Shown in pieces: positions 11,682 to 23,215 of a DNA stretch of 64,000 nt (positions within the stretch are counted from its first letter, which is position 1; the number at the start of each line of letters is the position of its first letter). The stretch spans positions 3,903,911 to 3,967,910 of the forward strand of contig JAQFVV010012441.1 of the NCBI GenBank assembly GCA_028023455.1, read 5' to 3'. Below the pieces are notes generated by a model, which ran no database searches, was not told the origin of the DNA, and saw nothing but the letters and a program-made list of their open reading frames with translations. The position numbers were made by a program, and so were the translations under genes. Source of the stretch: Epiperipatus broadwayi (Eukaryota > Onychophora > Udeonychophora > Euonychophora > Peripatidae).

Positions 11682-12890
11682 TTGTGTGCAGAAAAAAGAG
11701 AAGATATGGAAGTTATGTTGAGGACATGTGCAAGGGTGGGTAAAGAGATGGGGATTAAATTTAGTGAAGAAAAATCAAATATAATGATGGTTAATACTGG
11801 GGAAAGAGAAGATGTAGAATTTTTATTGAGAGATATTAAGTTAAGTGTGGTGAATAGATATAGTTATTTGGGAATTATTTTAAGTAATCAGAAAAATTAT
11901 TTGGATGAATGGGAGAAAAAATTGATAAATGAAGCAAAGAAAAGACAGAAATTGATAAAGAAATTAACAATATTTTCATATAATAAATATGATGTAGCTA
12001 GAATTATATGGAAAGGAGTTGCAGTAGCAGGGTTAACATATGGTAATGATGCATTATATGTTAGTAAAAAGATATTAGATTACTTAGAAAAAGCTCAAAG
12101 GGAAGTAGGAAGGCATGCATTGGATGCAGAAGTATGGACAGCAAGGGAGGCAATTCAAGGAGAAATGGGATGGTCAAGTTTTCATATGAGAGATGCAAAA
12201 AGTAAAATGAAAATGTTTGATAGATTGCAGTTTATGGATAATAAAAGAATAGCTAAAATAGTATTTAATTGGGTTATGAGTAAAGGGCAGGTAAAAAAAT
12301 GGGTGAGAAAGGTAATACGGTATGCAAAAGATTTGGATAAAGAATTTATATCAATATATTTGTACAAAAGATGGGATGATTGTGTTAAGAAGATTATTGA
12401 GTGTTATAGTAGTAAGGAATGGGATAAAAGAATAAATTTATTAATAAAGACTAGGGAGTTAGAGAGATGGATAAATAGTATGGAGAGTAAAAAGAGTTTA
12501 AATATAGATAGAAATAAACAGAATATTAGGTGTGAGTTAATATATGATAATAGTAAGGAAAGTAGTTTATTGTTTAAGGCTCGAACAGGATCTTTAGCTA
12601 CAAAAGAATATACATGTAAATGGAAAAATATGGGTGATTTATTTTGTAAATTATGTAAGGAAGGAATAGAAAATATTAGGCATTTGTTAATTGAATGTAA
12701 ATGTTTGAAAACAGAAAGGGTACATATACTGAAGTTGTGGAAAAATAAATATGAAAAGAGTGATTATACAGAAAGTGAATTATTGGTTTTTATGCTGGGT
12801 TTGGGAAAAGATATGGGGGATTTAAATATAAAGGTTATAGAGTTGACAAAGATTATGTTGTGGAAATGGGATAGAGCAAATTATGGGTAA
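11682..12890 (+). CDS. LINE reverse transcriptase C-terminal half (I-like)
   Basis: An open frame of 402 codons whose true reading frame extends upstream of the ATG: FADD, the reverse transcriptase catalytic motif, is encoded at 11664-11675 in the same frame. Downstream come the thumb-like SYLGIILS region, GLTYGNDALYV, QREVGRHALDAEVWTAREAIQGEMGW, and a C-x2-C-x8-H-x4-C zinc motif near residue 321 (CKLC...H...C). The protein would have copied element RNA into DNA at the target. It lacks the endonuclease and most of the RT domain through 5' truncation and the tandem rearrangement upstream, so it is not functional. Clade placement as I-like is by remembered similarity to tick sequences. Confidence 0.8.
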   Translation: MCAEKREDMEVMLRTCARVGKEMGIKFSEEKSNIMMVNTGEREDVEFLLRDIKLSVVNRYSYLGIILSNQKNYLDEWEKKLINEAKKRQKLIKKLTIFSYNKYDVARIIWKGVAVAGLTYGNDALYVSKKILDYLEKAQREVGRHALDAEVWTAREAIQGEMGWSSFHMRDAKSKMKMFDRLQFMDNKRIAKIVFNWVMSKGQVKKWVRKVIRYAKDLDKEFISIYLYKRWDDCVKKIIECYSSKEWDKRINLLIKTRELERWINSMESKKSLNIDRNKQNIRCELIYDNSKESSLLFKARTGSLATKEYTCKWKNMGDLFCKLCKEGIENIRHLLIECKCLKTERVHILKLWKNKYEKSDYTESELLVFMLGLGKDMGDLNIKVIELTKIMLWKWDRANYG

Positions 12891-13178
12891 ATTTAGAGTG
12901 GGGAATGTAAAATAAAGTGGCTAACAGGTTTATCTGGGCATAATTGCTGAGATATTCTTGACTTCGTTTAAGGAGAAGCCATAATACATCACATCACATC
13001 ACATCTTAGCTAATGTTGAGTCCTACAAAGGGCAAAAAAAAAGACATTTTGGAAATGATTTAGGATCTGAAAAATTGGAAATACAATATGAAATTATGTC
13101 TGGACCTTATTATTCAAATTCTGTTTTTGCACATGAAGTGAAGCATTTCCAAATATTGAGGCTAATGAAGGGAATAAA

Positions 13179-15340
13179 ATGCAGTCAGGAGAATCTTTAA
13201 GACATAAAATTTCAGATTTAGACTTCTATGGCAATATACATTCTTCTAATAAAGATTTATTGATGCAGCTATCTCCAAGGCATAATAATTTATCCACTGT
13301 TGCTGGTTCTTCTTTGTCTAATTCTTTTCAGACCTTACACTATAAAAAATTATCAGTTTCAGTTGGTAATATTGCCACTATATCATCTGACTTGGAGCAT
13401 AATATCATGACTCATTAACATTAGGAGTAAGTACAATAAAACATTATTAGCTGAAGATAATAATTCAGGTATTTTTGATCATTTTGTCTCTTGACAAATC
13501 TCAAATAATGGATGTTGCTTTGCAGGCAAATTGTATTCTAGCAGATTCAAACTCTGACCAAGTAAAAACAATCATTTAGAAAGCATTTCAATGCTTGAAA
13601 CTTCTGATTTAATTGCTTCTGGTGTGCCTCAAGCTTTTTCTAGTAAATTATCAATGTACTTGCCTCCAGTACCACAATTTTCTATTGCTTCTAATGCTAT
13701 TCAAGATTCTATTAAACAGGATTTGAGATCTTTGCATTTGAATGATTTTACATTATCTGATACTCATATACATTGTTCTAAAATCTGATTCTTTGAATGG
13801 AAATTTGCCTTTGTCAGATAAAAGATCTTCAGTTCTGAGGCAGAACATTTCTTTTCCTACTTTGAAAGAAAATATGATACAAGCATATAATAATCAGGTT
13901 AGGAAGAAAAGTTAGGCCCATGTTCTTAATAATAATGTACTCTCTGATATTGCACAATCACAATCAGAGAAATTTGTTTATTTGGATCTGAATGATGAAG
14001 AACATATAATGTCAGATGTTTCTGCAGATACATCTACATTACATTTTTCTAATTATAAAGATTTGATTAATGAACATCAAAATATAAGTGTCCAAGTTAA
14101 TTCTGGGATACCAGCAGTTTTATTTAATTCTTTTTTAAACAATTCTAATAGCAATACTTTGATTCTTGCAACTACAAATAGTAATTGTCAGCTTTACAAC
14201 TTCCCTATTGAAAAGTTTTTCCAGTTGTTGAAGGATTTGAACCTTGGTGATGCTGTCAGGAAGCTATATAATCATCCTAAAAAAATTACATGATATTAGA
14301 GTTTCATAATATCTTGGAGAAATGAAAAATTTAGAAGACAACAGCTTGGTATTAAATCACAGATTTTTGTTTGTTATTGACATGGATAGGTTTAGGTTAG
14401 CTTTTGGTCTTGCAAAAAATTGCTATCTTAATTTTGAGGCTACGGATCTTCAGAGGCTATTTTCTAATTTAGGTGAGATAATTCAATTTAAATATCTTAC
14501 TGATAAAGAGCTGGTATAGAGTTACTGACCAACACAGCTGCCTTTACTTTAAAGTTGAATAAAGGTCTCACTTTGGTTGGTATTCCATCTACTTTAGAGG
14601 CAGATAAAAATAAATATCCAATATTTATCTCTATCAAAGATTTACAACATCAATGTTTTGTTTGTAGGGAGATGACTCATCTTGTTAAAGATTGTCCAAA
14701 GAGGTTTTGTAATGTTTGTAAGCTTAAGAAGACATGTACTCATAGCTGTAGTCTTAAAGCTTTGCAAGATTTGCAAGAGCAGCATTCGAGTGAACATATT
14801 ACTGAGCAATAGTCTGCCATAATTCTATCATCTCCACTACAAGTTTCTACTAATTTAAGAACAAAATCAGTCGGTCTGTTGTTTCTATTCTGACTGACAT
14901 TACTCATTCATCACTTATGGGAATACGTTATTGAAGGAGAGTAATTTTAATACTCAGTCCACTCTTGGTTGTTGCTTTTGCAAGGTCAAGCACTTATAGC
15001 TGATGTTAGTTCTTCTAACAATAAAAGGAACATTTATGATTCTTCAGGGTTGCAGCTGGATGAAAGTAATTTTTCTAATCCTGATTCTGATACTGCACCC
15101 TCTGTCTTGAAAACTAAGTTGACCAGATGTTTGAAGAGTTCTAGGAAGAAGGGCAATAAGAAAAGTAAACGGTTGGGAGATAAAAGTTCCGAGCAGTTAG
15201 CTCCTTCATTGCCCCATTCTCCTCAAAATATTTCTTTTTTTACTTTAAATAATGGTACTTTATCTCCAATATCTCATACTTCTGATCCCAATTCACAAAT
15301 TAATCATACACCTGAATTCTTCACAGATGATTTGCATTGA
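13179..15340 (+). pseudogene. LINE ORF1 relic with CCHC zinc knuckle
   Basis: Consecutive frames (13179, 13591, 13982, 14322, 14555, 14969) read as one serine- and asparagine-rich protein with frame breaks between them. The piece from 14555 has a zinc knuckle C34-x2-C37-x4-H42-x4-C47, then a further C52/C55 pair. This layout is usual for ORF1 RNA-binding proteins of Tx1/I-type LINEs. The part from 14969 has a basic cluster (KSSRKKGNKKSKR). Its role would have been binding element RNA in a particle with ORF2. Confidence 0.7.
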
Positions 15341-15374
15341 TATTTTTTCATTTAAATGGTTTTTTTTATAATTA

Positions 15375-18300
15375 CGTTGCTTAATGTCACGGCTGATAAT
15401 GTTAGAGGTTTGAATTCTATTTCTAGAGTTTATGCTATAATGCATTGGCTTCAGAAATGTAATTTTCATATTGCATGCTTCAGAGAGACAAAGATACATA
15501 ATCGTCTTGCATTGGTGGTGGAGAGGTCAGCATGACTGCCTTGCACTTGCAGGCGGTTGCCCGGGTTGCGGGTTCGCATCCCGGCCAATGCTATGACACT
15601 TAAAAAAAAGATACATAATCATTCCAATTATCAAATTTTGTGATTTAAAGCAAAATCTTGGTTCATTTCATTATGTTCCTAATATATTTGCTTCATCTGG
15701 TGTTGCATTGCTTGTCAGTAAGCATCTTGCTTATAATGATATCAGAATTTATGCACTTAGATCATGATTTTTTGATAATTAATATTACATTTGGAAGTTT
15801 TACTCTGAATGTCATTTATTTATATGTTAAGAGTGAGTCTCTCTTTGCTAATTCTACATTTAATAAAATTCTCTCTTGTTTTCTAATTCTTACCCAACTA
15901 TATTTCTTGGTGATTTCAATATGTGTTACATGCATTTTAATAATAAATTCCTACATCTTTTTAATAGAGTATTTTTATCTGGTGAAGAATGTTTTCCTCT
16001 TAATGTATTTTCTTTTTATACTCATCACACCACTTCTTTAATTGATATTCTTTACTATTTGCCTGATCTTCATTTTCATATTGTGGCAAAGCTTCAGGTT
16101 ATTCCTTTATTGGGTCATTTGGCTATGCATGTTGCATTATTGACTGATACTTCCTTTGTTGCTCAGTCTCATAGTTCTCCTACAATAAGGCTTTTAAATT
16201 GACTAACAGCTCCTGCTTCAATTTTTTCGGAGGCATATATTCTTTTTAGAAAAATGGATAATCTTTCATTACCTGCCACATCGACATGGACTTTTTTTGT
16301 TGGTATTCTCAGTTCCATTATTAATTTTTATACTAAGAAGACAAGGGATCCAAAGTTTTTACTTAAGCAATTGGATGACATTTCCTCCAGACTTTCTAAT
16401 CTGTACTCTTTTGATTCTATGATAGAAAATATTATGCAATTTAATTACAGTATCATGATATACAGAAATTTCTTGCTCATTATGTGGCTATTTAATGGTT
16501 CAAAATATTTCTTCAAAATCATCATAACTGGATGCATAGTTATATTAGGTGGGTTTTAGGTGCTTATTCTAGACCTACTCTATTAATGATTGACACAGGA
16601 AATAAAAATATGTTCTGGCCTATTATGTTGCTTGAATTATGTAATCATTTTAAAATTAAACTTCAAATGTTGCCTTTTAAAATTGATGACCTCTGGAATG
16701 AATCTGGGCTTGATTCTAGTCATAATATAACTGAAATTATGATTATTCAAAAATTAAATTCTTTTCCAGAGAGTATACATCCTGGAATTCATGGTATTCC
16801 CAGGTTTGTCTTTCTTCATCTTTCATTCTTTACAGCTCCAATAGTTCATAATATGGTTGATATTTTAGCTAAAGATTTTGTGAATATTCCTGATCTCTAT
16901 CCAGTGGCAAGGGTGCCTTTTCTTAAGAAGAAATTAACTCCTTCTCCATTATCTAATATTCATCCTGTTTCTATAACACCTCTCTTAATAAAGACTATTG
17001 AATCTATTGTTAAAGATCATATATAGAATAATATTTATCTTTATTTATCCAAATTTCAATTTGCAAAGAAGGGCCATTCAACAACTAAAGCTGTTCAGCG
17101 TTTCCTTCTTCTTATTGAGTATATTAGGTGTCATAATAAATCGAAACCTGTGGTCATTCAGCTAGACTTTATATTGGCTTTTGATTGTGTTTTGCCTTCT
17201 GTTTTGTTTCAGACTCTTTGGGATTATCAGGTTCCTACTCCATATGTCCATATTATAGCCAATCTACTTAACAGGTCCATCTTTACTTCATTGGATGGGT
17301 AAACTTGCAGATGGTTTTCATCCACATCTCTCAGTGCTGCAAGGATCTCCTCTTGCCACATTATGTTTTATTACTTATTTAAATCTATTACTTTTACAGA
17401 TAGAATTTAAATTGCCTGGCATCTATGTTCCTGTTCTTAAACAGATCATTCACCATATTTCTTATGTTGATGACATCTCTGTCTTTCTTCCAGATCAATC
17501 TTTTTTTCTGGCTTTGTTGCAAATATTGGTCTCATTTTTCTAATACTGTTAATCTTCATATTAATGTTATAAAATCTGCAATGTGGAAGATTAAATCTGG
17601 TTTGTCAATTATTTCAACTTTCACAGCCAAGCCTCAGCCTTTCCTTGACTTTCCAATAGTTTTATCTCATTCAGTAATTACAAGGCAGATTCAAAATATT
17701 ATTTTTGATTAAACAAATCAATATAAACATTTTGCTTATGGGGAAGGTTATGCTCTTAAACTCTTTGGTCTATTTAAGGCTTAGTTATTACTTTCCAATT
17801 ATTAGGCCAATGAAGCATTTTGAGAGGGTTATAAATTCACTTTGTTCAAAATTATTTTGGAAAGGCAAAGTAGTAGCCATCATTATTGTTAAAATTCAAA
17901 TGCCAAAGCTTTTAAATGGTCTAGGTTTGCACTCAGTCTCAACTCTATATTTCCAAAGATCTATATCTTTTCTTCATGTAACTTTTCTAAAGCTTGCTCA
18001 GTTTTCTCTTCCTTTGTTATTGATTCTACAGATACTCCACCTCCATTTTCAGGTTATAGGATTGCTGATTTATGGAAATCGGTTATTAAGTCGATACCTT
18101 CATTTCAAGTTGTACTTAATGGGAAGTTGACAATCTGAGATGTTTATAAATTGAAATTTTCACATTACACTCCTCTTTTGACTTCATTAGGTATTTCATG
18201 TAAAGCACTGTTGCATAAAATGAAACTTCTTTTCATTGAAGCAAGACATCTTGATTTTGTACTTAAACTGAATTTAAATGTTCTTCCAACAAGTTATTTT

Positions 18301-18580
18301 TTAGTGGACAGCAGAGGTTTTGTTAAGATTTCATCTCAGTATCAGTTGTGTAGATTGTATAATGAAACAATACACCATATTTTCTATATTTGTCCTGCTC
18401 TTAAGTCAATTAGGGACTTTATTGTTGCTAAAGTCTCACTGGATCTTAGGGATTCTCTTTCTGTTGGTAATACTCTCAAGAAGGGATTTTTTGTGGCAAC
18501 GAGATTATCCATCTTTTTTACATTTTATTTGTGGTTGACACGTTGCAGGACTTTGGTCATTCTCAGGACTTGGCTTTAAC
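15375..18580 (+). pseudogene. LINE ORF2 relic: endonuclease and reverse transcriptase
   Basis: The endonuclease start reads NVRGLNS (about 15395), followed by FRETKIHN, equivalent to the 'QETKIH' motif. LGDFNM lies near 15905 and SLIDILYYLPD near 16040. The reverse transcriptase has a weak PGIHGIP start (about 16780), LDF...AFD (17165), LQGSPLATL (17338) and YVDD at 17463-17474, with NVIKSAMW following. The C-terminus has C-x2-C...H-x4-C (LCRLYN...HHIFYIC; the first pair is altered). All are split across frames. The mix fits the L1/Tx1 group best, judged by motifs only. Confidence 0.75.
15490..15620 (+). mobile_element. tRNA-derived SINE, copy 1, with 14-bp target duplication
   Basis: The SINE body (15504-15606) is flanked by aaagatacataatc at 15490-15503 and 15607-15620, an exact 14-bp duplication. 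The body has an A-box-like tggtggagaggt and a B-box gggttcgcatccc, and ends in a short A run. It splits the endonuclease region of the L1/Tx1-like LINE, so it is younger than that LINE. Copies 2 and 3 are at 34563 and 40767. Confidence 0.95.
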
Positions 18581-18835
18581 TGTTTTTATCAAGCTCCTTG
18601 ACCATGTCAAGCAGCGAGATTCTGTGCTCTCGCCTGTGACTCTACATGATGATACTTGGGTAAAATTTTTGTTTTTCTCTTAGTCTTATTAAGATATCCT
18701 TTTCTCTGCATTAACCTTTTTCAAATATCTTTTTTGTCATAACAAGTTTCATACTGAATGCTATGTAATTTTTTATGAAGTTTAACTGTATATTACTATG
18801 TTTAATAAATTTATTTTAAAACAAATTTCAAAGAT

Positions 18836-20027
18836 TTAATCAACGGTCTTGGTTAAATATTATGTTTTTATTAATGAATTTTTATTATTATATTTGATTT
18901 TTATTATTAAAATTTTGAAATAAATTTTTATATTTTATTTCTTTCCATTAATTATATTTCTTATATACTTTATACAGCACTTAAAACTTGTGTAGAATAT
19001 GTCATGATATTAATTAAGTTAAATAAAATTTGACTATATGTATTTATTTTTTTGTATTTAAATAATTTGGCGTGGCTCTTTACAGTACATGAAAAACCAG
19101 CATGTCGATCTCATTCACGCCATGCCTTCCCACCCCTGGCCATGTAAACATGTGGGTTTGTATAATCAATAATTTTATCATTTATATGCCTAAGATATTA
19201 AAATCAATCTTTTTTTGGTTGTAATTTGTCATTGTTTTGCTACCATATTAATTCATTTTAAGTGTATACATTTAGAATTACTATATATATAAACATTTCT
19301 CAAATATAGTATTATACTTAAAAAAACGTTAAAAGTTAAATTGAAAGTTTTGTAATTAACAAGTAAATTCAAAGTTTTGTTATTAACATGTTTCTGAATA
19401 TTAAATAGGAATGTGTTTCTTCTCCATCACTTTATATAAAACATGATGGACACACATATATGTACAATTATTTATCATTCTTTACTTCCTTAAAGCAAAA
19501 ACTTGAAAATGAATTTTCCTTTTTATGAAAACTTCTGTATTGCGTTACAAACAAAATATAATATTACTAGACCGTGTGATTTTTTCCTGGAGGGAATAAA
19601 ACGTAGACAATGAAGGAATTCACTGAATGGGCCCAATTAATAAAGGCAATATTAAGTTTCGTCTCATTTATTGAATAGTCTCAAAAAGCTAAATATGTAT
19701 AGAAAAAAATTCAAACAAATTTCTCTGATATTGTCAAAAAAAAAAAATAGACAAAGATAATTTTGTTTAAAACTTTCTCTTTTTTTTTCGTTCTGTAATT
19801 TTCTCAAATGAATTTTTATAGAGATCCTATTTTTATGTGAAATATATAAAATATTCTGCCCAGTGTAGTTTAGGGCAGAGGGGTAGAATGCCAGATTAGT
19901 CTATAGTTCAAAATCCATGAATCGCAATTCACTTATGTCACTTCCGGTTCTCGAACTTTATGTGAAATAATAAATTACTGAGCAATAGAAATATTACATG
20001 ACCACATCCTCTTATGCTTGTGTATAA
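18836..20027. other. AT-rich stretch, nothing recognised
   Basis: No coding frame and no supported repeat. A short GC-richer patch at about 19070-19140 has no recognisable content. Confidence 0.55.
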
Positions 20028-20145
20028 CTATTGTTAAAACAGGCAAAACTCACTATATATATTGCCACACACAGCAAGCTAGAGTAATCAATATATATAG
20101 TGAGTTTATATACATATAGTGAGTTTTGTCTGTTTTAACTATAGA
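20028..20145. mobile_element. Small foldback element, family F1 derivative
   Basis: The sequence begins gttaaaacaggcaaaactcac and ends gttttgtctgttttaac, the inverted termini of F1, with a short middle that has lost most of the family's body. Confidence 0.7.
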
Positions 20146-20214
20146 AATATTCCATTATTATTTTTTATAAATATAATAAACATCTCCATACTTCCCCATT
20201 CTTTTTAAATACAT

Positions 20215-20345
20215 ATACATAAAGATATAATAAAAGACAAATGACCCCCCCAAGATGTATTTCGTGCTAAACCAGCACTCATCAGTTGACCCACGTCAAG
20301 ATCTCTCATATACATCGTTATTATATGCAAAGTATTTATCTAGAG
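20215..20345. repeat. Fragment of foldback family F2
   Basis: The blocks atgtatttcgtgctaaacc and agcactcatcagttg match the arms of the F2 elements at 42762 and 49310. It is a single arm without a partner. Confidence 0.6.
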
Positions 20346-20874
20346 TAAATTGTTACATTTTTTATATAAAATACTAATGACATTAAAATTTGTACTAGTA
20401 AATTATATGCTACATAATCATAGATTTGGAAGAAATGTTGTACAGTTTTTGAAAATACCTAATTTTAATCTTGGATTTTTTGTTTTTGAGATGATCTTTA
20501 AATAGCAAGACTATAATTAATTTTGCAAATCTAACTATATATATATAACAAAATAAATTGAAATTTCAATTATTGGAAAAAAAGAATGCTACGAGTTTCT
20601 ATATTAATGATTTTTTAAAAAAATAATTAATTATATATTTTAATAAATTAAAACACCAGTTCTTATTCAGAGGAGTGCTATTGGTTTTAATATTAACATA
20701 TTGTTTTTTATACTAATTATATACCAAGCTTGTTTTATTTTGTTTCTTATGTTAAAAAAGTATGGAATTAAATATATTATTGTTTTTAGCCTTATTATGC
20801 AAGATGATAAGTTGAACGACTCTAGAATTTAAATTTACTCATACATGTCTATAATATTTAGCATTAAACACCAA
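20346..20874. other. AT-rich stretch, nothing recognised
   Basis: No coding frame or supported repeat before the F1 element. Confidence 0.55.
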
Positions 20875-21451
20875 ACATCACATGATCATCATTTCTTATG
20901 CTTGATCATAACTGTTATTAAAACAGGCAAAACTCTCATACAGTAGTGCCACTCAGTGCAAGCCAAGAGTAATCAATGGTTTCCAGAAGGCTTGTGCATA
21001 AAATCCCTATCTAGTACCTACTCATCCAATATCCCTGGACTAGTTTCTGGCTTGTGGCCTTTGTCAGAGAGGAGCCTTGAATCTGAGAGCACTGCACCTA
21101 AATCTATATGACTATATAAGCTAATGAGCTTAGATTGAAAATATTATTGCATTTTCAATTTTATTCTCATAGTTTTGTAGTAAAGTAGAGATAAAAGGTG
21201 GCTGCTGGAGGGTTGCATTGGATCCTAAGATCTAGGTGTACTGCTCTCAGATTCAAGGTTCCTCACTGATAAAGGCCACATGCCAGAAACTAGGCTGGAA
21301 ATATTTGATGAGTAGGCACTAGATAGAAATTTTATGCACAAGCCTTTTGCATCCAATGATTAATCTGGCTTGCCCTAAGTGGCACCACTGTATGGAGAGT
21401 TTTGCCTGTTTAATAATAGTTAAGAGCAAGCATAAAATGATCATGTGATGT
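20875..21451. mobile_element. Complete foldback element, family F1
   Basis: About 577 bp with long inverted arms. It opens acatcacatgatcat and closes atgatcatgtgatgt. The arms carry caggcaaaactctc and gtagtgccactcagtgcaag on the left, with their reverse complements on the right. The middle, from about 21060, includes a second inverted pair (gcctttgtcagagagg / cactgataaaggcc). No ORF. Flanks show only an imperfect duplication, so the insertion mechanism is not settled. Confidence 0.8.
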
Positions 21452-21455
21452 TTTA

Positions 21456-21858
21456 ATACCAATCCTGCCTAGTAGGATAGTGGTGGATATGGTTGTTAAA
21501 ATCCAAAGACATTTAAAATGTATGGGTACTGAACTGAGCTTAGACCTGTATGACTATGTAAGCTAATGAGCTTAGATTGAAAATATTATTGTCTTTTCAA
21601 TTTTATTCTCATAGTTTTTTAGTAAAGTAGAAATAAAAGGTGACTGCTGGAGGGTTGCATTATATCCTAAGATCTAGCTGCAATGCTCAGATCCAAAGCT
21701 CCTCACAGATGAAGGTCACAAGACAGAAACTAATCTGGGGATATTGAATGAATAGGCACTATATAGAGATTTTATACACAAGCCTTCTGGCATCCATTGA
21801 TTACTCTGGCTTGTACTGAGTGGCACTATTGTTTGGAGAGTTTTGCTTGTTTTAATAT
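21456..21858. mobile_element. Partial second F1 element adjoining the first
   Basis: From about 21530 this repeats the middle and right arm of the F1 element at 20875 in the same direction (agctaatgagcttagattg, then gactgctggagggttgcat, then ggagagttttgcttg). The left arm is replaced by unrelated sequence containing cctgcctagtaggatagtgg. Confidence 0.75.
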
Positions 21859-22259
21859 TTAGCATTATAACCATTTTCAAGATTATTCTTAAAATTATTA
21901 CTGAGTTTATTTAAAAGTAAAAATAAAAACATATATAAAAAAAAATATTAAACTTTTTATTTATGACTGAAATTTTTTTATGCAAACATATTGGCAATAT
22001 TGGGTGCATCAATGGCTTTCTTTTAAAAAGTTGATAATGAATAATTTACTTGAAATAAGAATTGAGAAAATTAGGCAGTGGTGTATAAGCAGGATAAAGT
22101 GTTTTTATTATGAACAAACAGTTAATGCTAAAGCTTTAAATAAACAAACAAATAAAATAAATATTAATTCATATTTTGATTATATAAAAGAAATGAATTG
22201 CTTATGCTGCACTATTCTTGCATGCTATTCCATAAATTATGATCCTTGGTCATTTAGGA
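21859..22259 (+). other. AT-rich stretch with an unrecognised 95-codon ORF (21980-22267)
   Basis: The ORF begins MQTYWQYWVHQWLSF and includes MNCLCCTILACYS. I recognise no domain. Its last bases may run into the X repeat that follows on the minus strand. It could be a diverged transposon fragment or chance. Confidence 0.3.
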
Positions 22260-22858
22260 TGAGATAAAATAGACTGGATACAGACATAGAATGAGCTCTC
22301 CAACATTTTGGCTTTTATGGAAAGCCCCAGAATAACTAATGGTACAACCAAAAAATAAAGGATGGTAGAAAAAACCCTGTGACATTGATACCAAATGTTC
22401 CAGTTGTTTTATCCAATAACTTAATCATGATTATTTCCATCAAAAATTAAAAAAATGAACACACAGATTTCATAAAAGTAAGTGCAAACAAAAAATATAT
22501 CTAAAAATATCAAAACATATTAGTGATTAGAAAATGACCAAAAAATTAGCAATAATCAAAATCCAAAAACAATTTAGCAAATATTAATGAATAGCAAATA
22601 TATCCATGGACAAAAATATCATCATAATCATGTGATCAAAAGATCAAATCACTACAAGAACTAAATATAAAAAACTATATTTACCAGCTACTATTAGTAA
22701 ATGACCACAAAAATGATAAAAAAAAATCTTCTAGAAATAAAAATATCAAGTGTGTTAACAATTAGGAAAAAAACAAAAAAAATTAGAAAAAAAAAATTCA
22801 CCAGCAGAAAAAAAAAAATAGAATAACCTATAAGAAAATAAAACAAACAGTATTTAGT

Positions 22859-23048
22859 GTATGAAATTCAAAATACAGCAAAACTCTCCATATAGTAGTG
22901 CCATCTTGTGCTAACAAGAGCAATCAGTGGATTGCTCTTGTTAGCACAAGATGGCACTACTATATGGAGAGTTTTGCTGTATTTTGAATTGTTTAATAAC
23001 AATTATTGTGCTAGTATGAGATAGTGATCATGTGATGTATGAAATTCA
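22859..23048. mobile_element. F1-type foldback with a perfect 61-bp hairpin and 12-bp target duplication
   Basis: The sequence gtatgaaattca occurs exactly at 22859-22870 and 23037-23048, bounding the insertion. Within it, 22865-22925 and 22930-22990 are perfect reverse complements (61 bp each) around the 4-base loop agtg. The arms contain the F1 core cagcaaaactctcc. The outer 'tgatcatgtgatgt' end is present only on the right. The left arm of the hairpin runs into the flanking duplication, so the palindrome includes host sequence. Confidence 0.9.
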
Positions 23049-23215
23049 CTGATAAATAAATATGTTGTCCATGATTCTCACATATTAAAACAGAAACATT
23101 ATGGATATTTTGTTAGATGTAAAAAAATAATCAAGAACTTTTGTAGGACAAAAATTGCAAGGGTAAAAATTTCAAAAATAATAGTTTAGCAAAAAATTAA
23201 TCAAAACAACAACAA

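Larger units (their letters stand above)
11095..13003 (+). mobile_element. 5'-truncated I-like LINE with internal tandem duplication
   Basis: A LINE fragment covering the end of the reverse transcriptase, the C-terminal region and a 3' tail of CACAT pentamers (about 12982-13003). The stretch 11099-11578 is repeated at 11942-12425 in the same direction, a spacing of about 843 bp, so the element has one and a half copies of its C-terminal coding part. The protein is most like the group found commonly in ticks and other arthropods ('QREVGRLALGA...EAVQGDMGW'). No target duplication was recognised. It sits just after the decayed hAT gene. Confidence 0.8.
13080..18835 (+). mobile_element. Decayed L1/Tx1-like LINE
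   Basis: A nearly full-length but broken LINE. ORF1 remains (13179-15340) carry a CCHC knuckle. ORF2 remains (15375-18580) carry an apurinic-type endonuclease, a reverse transcriptase and a C-terminal Cys/His motif. AATAAA occurs at 18803 near the presumed 3' end. A SINE is inserted in the endonuclease region at 15504-15606. Frame breaks every few hundred bases show it is dead. Ends are approximate and no target duplication was found. Confidence 0.8.

Noticed and set aside
15504-15606. A functional tRNA gene
   Set aside because: The sequence folds like a tRNA and has A and B boxes, but it is flanked by a target duplication, ends in an A run, and recurs at three places with the same extra 3' bases. 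It is a SINE.
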